64,000 nucleotides of DNA, taken from assembly GCA_037179385.1 (NCBI GenBank), contig CM074188.1, positions 21,841,318-21,905,317 of the forward strand. The letters run 5' to 3'. Position 1 is the stretch's first letter; each line of letters starts with the position of its first letter. Positions 11,703 to 24,600 of this stretch are shown piece after piece. The position numbers and the translations under genes were made by a program. The notes beneath the pieces were generated by a model that did not search any database, had not been told where the DNA came from, and saw only the letters and a program-made list of their open reading frames with translations. The DNA comes from Holothuria scabra (taxonomy: Eukaryota; Echinodermata; Holothuroidea; Aspidochirotida; Holothuriidae).

Positions 11703-13016
11703 TAGTGTTTGCACGGGTAACCCGGGTACCTGCCCGCCATTGTATTACCCGGTTCCAAATCTACTACCCGAATCTTAAAAAAAAATGCATGCAAAAGGAT
11801 CATCCCATTTACGCCATTGCCCACGGTAATGGAATAAATATTTTGCCAATTTGGTAAACATTCTCCGAGACTGAGAATGAAGAGAGCCCCTACAAATTAT
11901 GGGTAAGTTTGATAGTTGTCTGTACTTCGTTCCTGAAGTTGAAATTTTTATCAGCATGCGGCCCGATCGCGCTATCGTCACGTAGTGGGTTACTTCTCAC
12001 ACATCACATGTATATCGCTTATAAACTTACACGCAAGCAAGCTATCTGACGGCCGATTCAAAATCACATCGTACTGTTTCACGCAGACATAGCAAGACAT
12101 ACTGTATCACCCCCGCCCAGCTCGCAAAGACAGTGCCCGTAACGTTCAGCATGCTAGGTAAACTGAGCCTTGCATGTATATACGATCTTATTATCAATAC
12201 AGTATGCCACCTCGAGTATAATCCTCGAATATTTCTTAATGGTTAAAGGTGTCAGTTTTACGCAAATCAACACTTTGCCGCTATAAGCGGCAAAGTAAAA
12301 CGACATCAATGTAATAACACCGTAAACATTCACATTTTTTTTTTTAAATAGGCCAGTATATATTACGTTATTTTGCCCCAAAATGGCGCTCGAGCAGACT
12401 ACGGAGTTTATATGTGAAAGTTATGTTACCGTGCCTGGATGTCGACACGAGGCTAGCTACGTAAGAACGTACATACCCCATTAGCGATAATTCCAACGCA
12501 CATTGCAAAGTAGTATGAGGGAAGTTCACAAACATGACGTCGTTTGCTTACAATCAGTAATTTTTGACGTGCAAGAGAATACCATAATACAGGGCTCTGA
12601 TTAGTTGATATTTTTAAATCAGTGATTTAAAAGGAGAGGCTTCGAGCTCTTACTATGCTGGCTTTTCGAGTAGGAAAGCGTCCCAAAATTCAATATCAAA
12701 TTGATATAGGCCTTGGGAAGTATAATTTTCTTATTTGACTGTTTTCTGTTACGTTTTTTTTTACTTGTCATTTTGATCTAAAACAAAACGAGACGATTAA
12801 ACCTAACAACAAATCAAATGTTTTTGAACTTGGGAACTGTGATCGCTATACCTGTCCAAGACCGATGTTAATGTTACCATGCATGTCTTATGGAGTATGC
12901 CTTACAAAATGCTCATATCTTTTAGTCACCGTATGTAACACCGGGTAACCCGGGTACCCGACGGGTATGGCGATCGGGTACCCGGGTCCTAATTTTTAGT
13001 ACCCGTGCAAACACTA
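11703..13016. mobile_element. Non-autonomous hAT-type element (1314 bp) with 8-bp TSD
   Basis: The terminal inverted repeat TAGTGTTTGCACGGGTA is identical over 17 bp at both ends. The flanking 8-bp duplication ATCATGTC is at 11695-11702 and 13017-13024. Subterminal GGGTACCCG-type palindromes are present at both ends, and a perfect 11-bp hairpin (ACTTTGCCGCT/AGCGGCAAAGT) lies at 12272-12296. No transposase frame is visible. An 8-bp TSD with a TAGTG end fits hAT. Confidence 0.85.
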
Positions 13017-13161
13017 ATCATGTCTGTTCAAGATGTAACAGTTACAAGAAGTTGAAAACATTATTTTGAATTTATGTATTTTAATTGCTATATGAAGTAT
13101 ATCTTAGCTAGCTAGATAATATTTAACGACATACAAATACGAATGTGTTATATAGCGTCAT

Positions 13162-13262
13162 ACTCTTCAAAAACTGTTTAAGTCCTCCCGTTTAGTGGCC
13201 TCTTATGACAGGCAGGGAATACCATGGGCATATTCTACAACCCCCAGCCCAATTTCTGCATG
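13162..13262 (-). repeat. SINE family B body, inverted
   Basis: Reverse complement carries GGGTTGTAGAATATGCCCAT and CCTGTCATAAGAGGCCACTA. Confidence 0.6.
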
Positions 13263-13572
13263 GAAGATGATGCCAATGTTTCAAAAGTGGCAAAAATCAG
13301 AAGACTGAAATAAGAAAATGAATCATTTTTTCAAGGCACTTGTATAATATCATCTTGCTTTGCAGTCTTGCAATATGCATAAAACACCCAATGCAACATA
13401 AACAATAGCACATTCCCATGGTGCTCTATTGGAAAACAGCATGAGTAAGAGCTAGGACAAGAGACAACAGAGGGTCTCTGTCTCAAAAATCATCTTAGTA
13501 GCACAGTACCAGGAGAGGTATCCATGTAAACTCTATCACCATTCCAATGAAATACAAGATACTCTACAGCTT

Positions 13573-13794
13573 ACATACTTTTTCTAGTCCTCCCTACCCT
13601 CTGGCAAAGGGCGGTTTGGTGAAAGCAAACCTTTAACTGCTTCCCGAAGAAGCTATTAGTCCACTAAAGGACAATATGTGACCAACCTCACAGCTGTCAG
13701 ACCATTCACATTATTGGTCTGTCATGAATGGCTCCATTCCAGACTGGATGAAAAGAACAGATACTACACATTATCTTAGCCAAAAGGCCGAGAA
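13573..13794 (-). mobile_element. Retroposon headed by U2 snRNA sequence (222 bp), 19-bp TSD
   Basis: On the minus strand it begins TTCTCGGCCTTTTGGCTAAG and continues with GTAGTATCTGTTCTT, the 5' ~45 nt of U2 snRNA including the branch-site-pairing GTAGTA. The following ~175 nt do not read as U2. It is flanked by ACAAGATACTCTACAGCTT at 13554-13572 and 13795-13813. A second, diverged copy with the same U2 head and the same non-U2 body lies at ~39520-39706. It could be a U2 pseudogene family or a SINE with a U2-derived head. Confidence 0.75.
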
Positions 13795-13813
13795 ACAAGA
13801 TACTCTACAGCTT

Positions 13814-14440
13814 TTATACCATTATTATAAAAGACTACCTTCAGGACTTATGGCTTTATGACTAATGAATTGGTATCCTCAGTATTTAAGAGCAAGAAGA
13901 TGTAGGATAGCTGCTTGTAAGACACTGGGGCAGTCCCTTAACTGTGTTGGAACATAATAAGTTAAACTTCCCTCTCTTTGTAGCAGGAAATACATTTCCA
14001 GGCATGCAAGTGTGATTGCACACCACCACTCACCTCAAATCACTGTGATTCTTTTGCACACCTAGCTAAAGAATGAGGACTCTTGTAAATGCATCAAAGT
14101 TCAATATAACAGCACACCTAACCACACTCCTTAGTCCCCTGAGGAGTGCAATTTGTTGCACACCTGGAAAATTTAAAACTCAAGGCTTGTTTGTAGTTAT
14201 TCTGAATTTGTGCCAAACTGAATTGTTGAGCACAAACTTGTATAACAAGAGAGCCACAGGAGCCCTGGAAATTTGTTGTATTATATGTGATGCATACATT
14301 ATTACCGAAATCAAACTTTCATTAAACACCATTCACCCCCACCCACCAGTCTCACTTTTACATAACCTTCACAGTTGCAAAAACTTGCTCTTTAAACTTT
14401 CTTTCACATCCATAAATACTATCAATATGTACTCTTCCAA
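13814..14440. other. Repeat-rich intergenic stretch
   Basis: 14010-14190 contains segments such as GTGTGATTGCACACCACCACTC and CACACCTAGCTAA. These recur in the opposite orientation at ~15880-16060 and ~51945-52140, so this is a dispersed repeat. No exon was seen; the 142-codon open frame at 14073-14501 shows no recognisable motif. Confidence 0.5.
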
Positions 14441-14462
14441 CTTTGTTAAAGACATTGGTAAT

Positions 14463-14723
14463 CTATTTCACTCCTACTTACCTCATCTCTTACACATATG
14501 AACAGCTCCATCTATCGCGGAAGATGTACTGACGAAATAAGTCCTACAGAGGGCGTGCGCTAGTTAACCCTTGACCCGTCCTTGCTTTATCGTCAGCGGA
14601 ACGATGTACCTCGCGTGTTTTTTTGCTAGTTATATTTTCTCGGATTTTGGATTCTTCTGGAGCCTCGCCCGTTCTTGTCACCTACGATCTTGACGCTGTT
14701 GACGTTCCGAACCTTCCCATCGT
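14463..14723 (-). mobile_element. Retroposed insertion, 261 bp, 22-bp flanking duplication
   Basis: CTTTGTTAAAGACATTGGTAAT is repeated exactly at 14441-14462 and 14724-14745. The insert is richer in GC/CpG than its surroundings. On the minus strand it runs from CGATGGGAAGG to a GATAGATGGAGCTG segment. The long TSD points to target-primed reverse transcription. The parent family is not recognised. Confidence 0.6.
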
Positions 14724-14745
14724 CTTTGTTAAAGACATTGGTAAT

Positions 14746-15417
14746 ATGTAGGTGCATTATACAGTTGTGTGGGCGTACACCCATCATACAAATTCGTTCA
14801 AGACCAGTACTAGTGCCTTAGGAAGGGGTAGGGATGGTGGAATTTGCCACCTTAGATTTTTCCTTTCCCCCACCCCTGTTAGGTCACTTAGGAGTTAGGT
14901 CAACTGAAAGAGTAATTGTATACCTCTCCTGAAACTATTTTCCACACAGAGATATGTTAAAATTTCAGAGCTTCCAGGCCCCCCTCCCCACTGGGGCTTT
15001 GCCCCTGGATCCCAGCCACAGGAGCACATACTTTGCATCTGGTTTCACTATGTGTGCAAAACTTTTGCCTCCATCTTTTTTCTTTGCACCTGGTTTCCCC
15101 AATTTTGAATTCTGGCACTGCCACTGAATCACCTCTACATGAATGAGAGCTGGCAGGCTACAGTAAGCTAGGTTATTACAGATGCCCACACAAGACATCA
15201 TGAACCACTGTCAACCCATTTCAGCAATATCCAAAAGTTGCTTGTCACACAAGGCATGCTTTCACAACTTTTGATTGAGACATTCCTTTCAAATCACTGC
15301 AGTGACAACTCCTGTTCAGCATTGCATATCATCCACAGTAACCATTCTCCTCATCTCCAAGAAGATGCAGTGAGAAGTTGCCAACTTCCCAGTTCACTCC
15401 ACTCTCACAATATTCCA
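14746..15417. other. Downstream flank of INTS14
   Basis: 14970-15130 carries remnants (CCCCACTGGGGCTTTGCCCC; TTCTGGCACTGCCACTG) of a decayed DNA element. Similar GGGGCTTTGCCCCCTGG stretches occur at 44580-44800 and 48190-48260. No polyadenylation signal was recognised. Confidence 0.4.
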
Positions 15418-15642
15418 TCACCTCCCTGAAGTGAAATTTGTCGTCATTGCTGAAATGTTGTAATTATAGTCTTTGTCAAAGGAAAGAGTGATCATCCTGG
15501 CTGCATGGGTAAGTTGTAGAGCAGCATCAGGGTGTGCTGTACCTGGAAGCAGGGTGCATTCTCTCTCCAACATCTCAGATAATCCTTGTAAAAGATCCAT
15601 CATACCAAGGGCCATGGCTGCCTTTCTTATTCTGTTAAGTTC
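15418..15642 (-). CDS. INTS14: INTS14 terminal coding exon 8
   Basis: 225 nt including TGA, residues 429-502. It starts at acceptor TTTGCAG with ELNRIRKAAMALG and contains MLERECTLLP and AHPDAALQLTHAAR, the best conserved part of the family. No AATAAA was found within ~400 nt downstream (lower coordinates). Confidence 0.94.
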   Translation of the reverse strand, partial: ELNRIRKAAMALGMMDLLQGLSEMLERECTLLPGTAHPDAALQLTHAARMITLSFDKDYNYNISAMTTNFTSGR

Positions 15643-18600
15643 CTGCAAAGATAATGGAACAAAGAAATATTGACCATTTTACTACTTCAGTACTCCAATT
15701 ATGACCTTTGGGTAGAGGGCTCTATTTTTGACAAGTGTTTCAGCTACCTAGACTTAAGTCATTGAATGTGAGGAAATAAGGCTCAGCAACATGTAGGTTT
15801 ATGGATGGATCCACATTTAGAGTGCAGTATGGTGGTTTTTCATCTAAGAGTAATCCAGGCCTTGAGTTTTTGATATTCCAGGTGTGCAACAAATCACACT
15901 CTTTAGGAAATTTAGGACTATAGAAGGTGTGCTGTTTTATTCAGCTTAATGGAGTCTGAGTTACAATTCGTAATCCAATTTTGCAATAACCACACTCCTA
16001 ACAGTGATTTGAGCCAAGTGGTGTGCACTGGCATTCACACACCTAGAAATTAAAGATCATGCAATCTGTATTTTTTCTTTTATCTTAATTCATGTTAATA
16101 GGGCATTGGGAGATTTTAACAGCTCTCTCACAGTCATGGTCACCAAGTGTCCCACATTAAATTGCCATGCAGCCTTAATTATCATATGATTTTATTTGAA
16201 ATATTTTCCGTACCAAATATGATAACAATAACTCGCACCACCTAAAAACCTACAAACCAAACAATTTGGGTTGGCAAGAAATTTTACTCATCAGGTTTTG
16301 ATAATGCCTCTTCATTTTCCTTTTCATGCTCCATCCTCCCATTATTACGTGGGCAATCAGAGTTTTACAGAGAATAACATTATGCTCCAGTACCACAATT
16401 TCTCTTCTCAAATGTTTGTTTACTTGAATACAAAACATTGAAGAGGTCTTTCAGGTTGGAAGAAATGTTAATTTTATTTTAACTACTGTTGAATGGAAAT
16501 TTCTAAATACTTGTCGGGTAAAAAAAAAATTACGCACAGATGCAAGACTGGACAGCCTCCACTTCACTGCATAAACCATTCACGACATAAGATGGATCAT
16601 TTCTTGCTAGTTTTTTGGCAATGTGTGTACACCACCAGTTAGATATGGATACAACCTCAATGCCCACCTTTTAAAGAATATTAAGTCCAGAAAATTACTT
16701 GTGTTTAACAGCCACTCTAACCCAGTGTGATTGACGATGTGCATCTACAATAGTGACCTTTTTCTTTTTCCAAATTCTACTTCTTTGACTAGATGCAAAA
16801 ACAGCCACATTAGTAAGACTCACATGTAACATTATTGTCTCACATCTTGCTTGAAATGATCCATGTCTGTGTGCTAACCTATGACCATGTCTGTTGTTTT
16901 GGAAATTTGAAAACAAACACCACACCAGACCATCCACTTGACAACTGCAACAAATTCCAATCCTTGCGTGCTTCAAACTTCCATCTAAATCCCTTCAAAG
17001 GGTTCTGGCTTACCACCTGATACCAGTAAAACATCTGCGAGCCTTATCTGTATGTTGTGAACCTGTTCAATGCAGTTTCTACCAAGAACTGAACCACCTT
17101 GCCACCCTCACTGGAACACCAGCGGTGACATGTCTATGGGTTCCCTACATCAAATCCTGCTTATGGCCCGGAATATGTCTTCACTGGTCCTAATGTATAC
17201 AATCATTACTCCTTGCATGCAAACAATAATGTTTAAAAGTAGTGTGACATGTCAGCAAAATGACTTCACTTGGCAGTTGTGGAGTGAAGTTTTCAAAGGT
17301 AAAATCTGTTGAAATTATTGCAATATCTTTTACAGTTCTCAAGATATACCTCGTCAAAGTGAGAATATTTCTGAAGAAAGTTGTTGCTCATGCAAAAATA
17401 ATGATGTGGAGTGTTGCCTAGTGTTGACACTTCTTTTGTTAACCGTATATAAATTATTTCTTAATTACACATTAATTAGTTTGTGGTTTGTTAATTGATA
17501 CTGAAGATTTCCAAGGATACAATTTAAACTTCCACAATAAAACCTTCACTACAAACTAATGTTACAACTGTCCTTGAAATGAAGATTGTAAAAACAAAGG
17601 ATAACATAAGCCATATATGGTATGCCTCTCTCCCATGACATCACAAAATTTGCATATTGAGCTCATATTTAAGTGCAAATCAGAAATTGCCCTGTAAAAT
17701 GGTCAATTATTGATGGATTTTGATGGAAATTGTGGCTATTTTCACAGGTTTTAATGCTTTTTATATCCAATTCCCAATTTTGTCATTTTCATGTCACAAT
17801 GCCTTTAACTTTTGTAAAATTCCTTTGACAAGATTTCTATGAGGGAGGCATTGCGCTGCAAACTTAGACAAATTAATACAATGTTCATTTTTTTCATTCT
17901 GACATTCTCATCTTACATTTACCATACAGTACACTATACTTGGCACTTGACTTTGACTCGAAGACTCAAAATGAATTCAAGGAAACTTAACTGTGTGAAC
18001 AAAAGCATGTAAACCAACCTTGTAAAATAAGCCCATCTTGTCAGGCAACTTCCGTGCATATCGCAAAATTTTCTGGATATCAGACTGAAAAAAAGGAGAA
18101 ACAAATAGAAAATGAACAAGGTGATGTAGCAAAAATGTTGGAACAGTCTCCATTAAGATAGAAAGGTAAGATGTGTATTACACAACATCAAAATATTTCC
18201 CATGTTCTATCATACTGCACAGTACCATGTGCACACTTTGCACCCAGTACCCATCATGTTTGACAAACATGATCCCCTCCCCTGTTGGGGACTAAGGGTT
18301 ATAGAATACAGTGTTTGCACCGGGTAGGAAATTCGTACCCGGGTACCCGAACCGTATTACCTGTCGGGTACCCGATCGTAAACCTTGCAATATCTTTCGT
18401 CCGCCAGGCTAGGCTAGGCTAGGCTATGCACAGTATAGTAGGCCTATGCTGTTTCGTTAAATGGTATGGGAGCGGATGTTAGAAACACATCGCAGGAATT
18501 GTTTCTGGAAAAGTGCAATTTAACAAAAGCATGTCATGGAAACAAGCAACTTCATTTCAAATAATTGTGAATGAGATGTAGGTTAATACATTTGTTACTT

Positions 18601-21600
18601 TCAATAACCATGCTATTCTGCGAAGATCAAAAAGAAATCATAGAAAAACGCTACCCGCGTAGTAATTTTCTACCCGGGTAGCAAGAATGTCGGTCGGGCA
18701 CCGGGGTAACGGTGCAAACACTAATAGAATATGTCCATGTATTTCTCACTGTTCATAGGAGTCGACTAAAGGGCAGGACTTGCACTATGTTTGAACTGCA
18801 TTTGAAACCAAACTTAAACTTGAACTGCATTCAATACCTTTACCTTTTTTATCTAGTTGACGATACATAACACAATCTAATCTAATGAACTATCTATCTT
18901 CCTTTTCTGATTAACCACATGAAATCAATTTGATGAGTGACATTGATATTGCCTATACTAGACTTGCATGATTGACTACTTCAAAAGTACCAAAATCTGT
19001 TCAGGGTTGGGTTCACATGAAGACTGCAGGATTCCTCATCTTTATTCAAAATCTCTTCCTTCTCCTCCCTTCCTCGGGCAATAAAATGCAAGGAGAGAAT
19101 ATCCCCTTTCTAGATTAAATTTTATCAAAGAAAAATTTAATTCATTCAATTTATTCCAACTAATCATTTCCCACGAGCTGAAATGGACAGAGTAGAAGAT
19201 TCATCCAATCATATCTCAGCTTTTGTGTACCTGCCGTATTTATGTAAAAGAGGGAATCACCTTGTACAGATAAAATGTTGCAACAACAATAGACACACAC
19301 TACATGAATTGAAATTAGGAAATTTTAATTGCAATCCTGCATGCTGTTTCGATTGCGGTAAAAAAGTTGATTTTCTAACCTCAGTAATCTATTGTTCAAC
19401 TGAGGTATATCAAGTTTCGAAACCCACTGCTGGAGGTCTATTATTATCACTTCACCAAGCTTCTAGTCCACTTAGGTTGCAAAAAATTACACGGTACTTT
19501 GGGCAGGATTGTAATCAAAACCCCTTCTGTGTGCTCTGCATACTGTGGCTAGGATTTCTTGACTTGGATTAAATGTCTTTGCATGGAATATTACTGTCTG
19601 TCAATCATCAAATTGTGTAATTGGGCAAGGAATGAAATGTGCCCCCCCCCCCCCCCCCCCCAAAAAAAAAAAAAAAAAAAAAAATTATTTCCTCCCAAAT
19701 TCAATTCCTTAGTACAAGCACTGGTTTAGAGAATGACTAGCTACACCACTTTCTACTAATGTTGCTACTCTGGGGAAATTTTCAATACTGCAGTTGGAAT
19801 TTGAGTTTTTTATGCAAGAATGCATTGGTTGTTTTAACAAAACTGCAGTGGAACTTACAAGTCTTCTCCTTTATTACCCAATGATTCCTTCAATTTACTG
19901 TAATGATACTGTGTCATTCAAAAGTACAAAGCTTTGCCACTGAAATGCATATAAAGTGTATCTGTACTGCTGTACCAACACCCATAGGTTTATACATTAG
20001 TAATCACCCCTTCAGCTTCTGCCATGTAGACCATCTGCATACGACATCACACGGCAGAAAGTGTAACCTCCACTGGAGTATGACAGACTTCATGGTAAAG
20101 TAATTAGTGCATCAGACTTGCAGTTAGGAGGGCTGGAGCTGGAGTTCTGACTGGTTCATACCATAGACTTTAAAAATGGAACCTACTGCCATTGTGCGTG
20201 ATGCTTAACATAACCAATGGAGTAGGGAAAACAAGCCATTGAGCAACAACTGGAGAAAGTGCTGTGGCTGGCTTTACTTGAACCAATAGGTTGAAAACTG
20301 GATTGTAAAACTCCACCTAACCTAACCACTGGAGTAGGAAAATGAGCCAGTATGGCACAATTGGAATAAAAGCTGTGGCTGGCCTGACTTAAAACAACTG
20401 GGAAGAAATCAAGCCATGAATTTTCATCTAACTACACTGAGGCAACTGTGCATTATTGCAGTTTACACAAGGAAATGCAGACAGCTGATTTGTGCACTTA
20501 ACCAGTATGACAGGCACATGCACATGCAAAATCTGCCTTGTGAAACCACCATGCTTAGATCTTTTTCTCCAACATGATGTCAGGTAATGTCAGTACAGAA
20601 CAACTACATATTTGTAGCATTTGTGGCATCCTTATAAGCAACCGTGATTCACTAAGCCATGAGTAATATACTCTACGACTGTTTGAATGTTTCTACGTCA
20701 AGCCTGTACTTGCAACATACCTGTAAACTTCCAGACTTTATCCAAACTACTGGATTACTGGCATAGCTTCTTTTGTCACTTGGACGAACAGGAAATGGGC
20801 TTTGTTTGTCATCATCACCATAGGGATTAGCTTCAAAAGCTATCAAGAAAGCAAAAACACAATCATACGTCTTGCGACAGAAGAACCAATATTAAAGGTT
20901 GAATGGGTAGACATCACCATTTTGTGTAAATTCAACCACCTTTTACATTTTATGAAAGCTTTTCATCAAAAAGGATAAATGAAAGGTATGACCCCTGAAA
21001 ATATGAATAATTTTGACACTCTGTTTCCTGAAGGGGAAGTTTAGCAAAAATTTAATTTTCATATGTGAAAGAGGAACAACATATACACAGTGTGGTAAAA
21101 GTTCCATTCAAATCGGACATGTATTTCTTGAGATATCAGTAAATGAAGTCAGTAGATTTGTGTTCAAAAGTGATTTTGAGGGCAGCAGAGCTTACATCAC
21201 TTCCTCACATTGACAAGGAATGTTTTGTTTCCCTTTGTTTATCAGACTGTTGTGTTAACATTGAAGTTAATAGGAGTATGACCTCCCTGTGGAGGATGCA
21301 AAGTTTGTAAAATTCTCATGCCACTTATGCAATCACATTTTAATACTATGGGATTGTTGAGGAGAAAATCCAGTATACAGTTTTAAGAAAAACAAAAGAC
21401 TGCCCATTAATGTGGGGATGTGATGTCATATGTGCTTGCTTCAAGTTCACTTTTTGTTGAAAATGCAAAACCTTTACGTGCTCATACCTTGGGAACCACA
21501 CATCGGATTTCAATGCAAATTTCACCGAAATGCTCAGAATAAGTACCCCTCTAACATACCAAATCCTGTTGTGACCTTTAACCTTTCTTTTAAAATACAT

Positions 21601-24600
21601 CCTCAAATAAACTACTTGCCTTTCTTTTATTAGAGGGAGCCCCGGACATTGGTGTGACAACTGTCCCCCAACCCAGATCAATGCCCCTGTTCTCACCTCA
21701 CCTCTATCCTTTTGTTACTGAAATTGTATGACAGCTTAACTTCTCTATAAGAACAACTTAAGGAGTGGGGAGATGATTTGCTCACCGGGACAATACTTCC
21801 TACCTGGCCAGCAATGTTCTTTGAAGGCTTTCAGAATTTGTTAAAATAAAAACTTTCTGGTGTTCCAATTCAAACATCACTCAAGAACATAGGGCACAAG
21901 TTTATAACATTGATGGTTTACCACTGACAGGATAACACTATGGTTTTACCAAAGGTCCAATCACAAACCACTTCCCAAGGAGAGAAATATCACCCCAAAT
22001 TAAAATCAACCAAACGCCAGTGTAATAATTACGTAAGACCCGTCGGGGGTGGAAAATTCAACAAAAGTTTACAATAAGGTTGTCTTGCTATGCTAAAACA
22101 GGCTTGTCACCATACACCATGTTACATTCAGTCAAATGCTGTGAAAGCTTCAGACTAAGACTATTTCAGTCAGGCAATGACTGACCAATAGGGCTGACAT
22201 GGCCTTCCAATTCTATGCTCTGTTAGTATGACCTCACTTAGCAGCTTTTAGCCAACTGATGGTCAAGTAGTTAGAGCACTCTACTTGCAGTGGGGAGGTT
22301 GGGGGTTTGAGACCTAGTCTGGTCACACCAAAGACTTTAAAAACAGAACCTACTGCCATTGTGCTTTGTGCTCAGCATAAGCAATGCAGTAGGCAAAACA
22401 AGTGAGCCACAACTGCAAAAAAGGCTGTGGCCGGCTCAACTTGAACCAATTGGTTGGAAACTGGGTCGTAAAACTCTATATAACTCGCTAACTAGCAGAT
22501 TTAAGTACAATATGCCAGTTTTGAGACGTTCATTTGCATACTCTATGATTGCATGCTATACCCCTATGACCTATTTCTGAACTGAGGAGACTGGTTCGCA
22601 CTTTACATAAGTTTGTGCACTGTGCCCTAAGCCTCGCTATAACAGCATTGGCTCACTGAAAGATAGCATGCCCTTAAAACCTTTGACCTTTAGAACAAAA
22701 CAAAACTGGCTCATTAAAATGAAGCTACAAACCTACAACAAGAAATGTATGGTAAAGATCCACATGGGGTCAATTTGCCACTTGTCCCCCACCCATCTAA
22801 ATATATACAGACTATTCAAATCATGATTACAAGACCCTGACAACTATATTCATAAGGCTTCCATGTTCCACATTTTTTTTCACACAATGTATGTTGTCAG
22901 TTTCTCACGTTTCTCTGAACCAAGGTTCAAACTTTTCAACATATTTGCATCAAATAGGAGGCAGTGCCAGATGGAAAACTGCATAGAAATATCACAATGT
23001 TCAGCGTAACACCTTCCGAACCAGCTAGAGTTCTCATGATACTACACATTTAAACATTAAATACAGTAAGTCACAAACCTGAACATGGTCCTAAAAGATC
23101 AAATCTGCCAAGCCAAGGTATTGAATGGACACCAGGTTCAAATAATGCAAGGATAAGGTTGGCTTTCTTCTTTGTGTCTGCCCATGAGTACATGATGCCA
23201 TACCATGTAGGACTGTGGATGCAGAGACAAAAACGTACTATGTTACAATTTAGTTAAAGGATCCAAATCAAGAATTTGCGAGCAACTTTTCCCAAACATA
23301 TTTGAACATGGCCCTACAGTTCCAAAAACAGTTGATAAGGCCACATAAAACTACAGTAGATCTGCAAAGCTGTTGTTCAGCTCCAGGGGACAAAATAGTG
23401 GAAGTGAATTGATTGGCAAAAAATCACTAAAGAATTCATAAAAGAGTCATTAGTATTAACAAGTACTACAACTTTTGCTAATCAAAATTATAAACAATAA
23501 GCAAATGGTGATTCTTGGGTAGCAAGTTGCTATGTGAACCCAATTATTTTGTCACTTGAGCTCACAAAATTTCTTTTGTCTGTTAAAAGTAGAAACTCTA
23601 AGAATCATATTTTATCATTTGGACATTTGCTTCCAAAAATCTTCTTACCTAACAAAGTTAAATGAATGGGAAAAAAGCATAATAATTAAAGAAATCAAAA
23701 CAAACTGCAAAATCAGAAGAGCATTTGAAGTGTACCTCCTCAAGTTAAAAAATTTAAAAATATGAATAAAACAGCATGAAAAACGAATTCCAAAAGTCCA
23801 GCTCCCAACTTCATGGGCCATTCTTCTTCTCTAATATATATTTTTGAATATTTTGACTTGAGGTACACTTTAAGGCATAGAAATCTGAAACTGAAATGGC
23901 TTTATGATCTTCAAATATCACTATATCTTTTCTCAAATCAAAAGAGTCTGTGTTGAATATTGTTATTGACAGCAATGTCCGAAAAAAGAAAAAGAAAATT
24001 TTTATGAAGTTTGTATTCCATGTTCCTGTAAACTATTCCAGCACTGCAAAGTCATTAAGTTGCACTCACAATTTATTAATTTTGAAATTTTGGAGGATAA
24101 TTACCCGGTCCCATCAGTAGCGGTAGGATAGGAAATGGCGGTGCTGCCACTAAAAGTGTGATAAGTCATATTAAAGGGTATTATTCATGCATGAGTTCCA
24201 CAAGAATATCAATTAGAGGCGCATCTAGGTAATTTAACTTATTAGAAGGGGTTTCCAAAGTAAAAGATGCTCTGATAAGAGAGTCGCTCAGATTTTTAGC
24301 CCGTTTATAGGCAATGAGCGGGGGTTTCGGCAAAATCTTAGATAAAGTCGGGTGTTTCTTAATAACGTGCCAGTGTTTAATGAGGCAGCCTTTGAGATCT
24401 CTTGTTTTGATGTGGGGTGTGTATAACAGTTTGAAAACCAGAGGTGGATTGGATGGCTTGGGTTTAGATTCAAGGAGAGATGCGCAATTTTCGAAGTTGA
24501 TAGTAGAGATGGCACTATCTATAAACGTGTCTGAGTAATTCAGCTTTCGTAGATTTTCTTTGGAAAGTGTGACTTTAGAATTAAAGGTCTGAGAGAATAC

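Larger units (their letters stand above)
6346..13553. other. Intergenic region between the coiled-coil gene and INTS14
   Basis: No coding exon is recognised. It holds a short decayed DNA-element-like stretch (7155-7435), a second microsatellite/tandem-repeat module (8927-10650), a 1.3-kb hAT element (11703-13016) and an inverted SINE B (13162-13262). The remainder is AT-rich and featureless. Confidence 0.6.
18831..20720. other. INTS14 intron 6, right part
   Basis: Holds a C20/A23 homopolymer junction at ~19641-19684 and a SINE family A at 20088-20432. An isolated 129-codon plus-strand open frame at 19183-19572 has no family signature or supported splicing; I do not call it. Confidence 0.5.

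Noticed and set aside
13747..13797. Functional U2 snRNA gene
   Set aside because: Only the 5' ~45 nt match U2. No Sm-site or 3' stem-loops were recognised, and the copy has retroposon TSDs.
14073..14501. 142-codon open frame
   Set aside because: It overlaps a dispersed repeat and the left copy of a retroposon TSD, with no motif.
19183..19572. 129-codon plus-strand open frame in INTS14 intron 6
   Set aside because: No recognisable motif, no supporting splice context, and it lies in an intron of a gene on the other strand. Cysteine content alone is not enough.
24288..24515. Minus-strand open frame at 24288-24515
   Set aside because: It is the inverted partial copy of the Penelope-like RT C-terminal region, not a separate gene.
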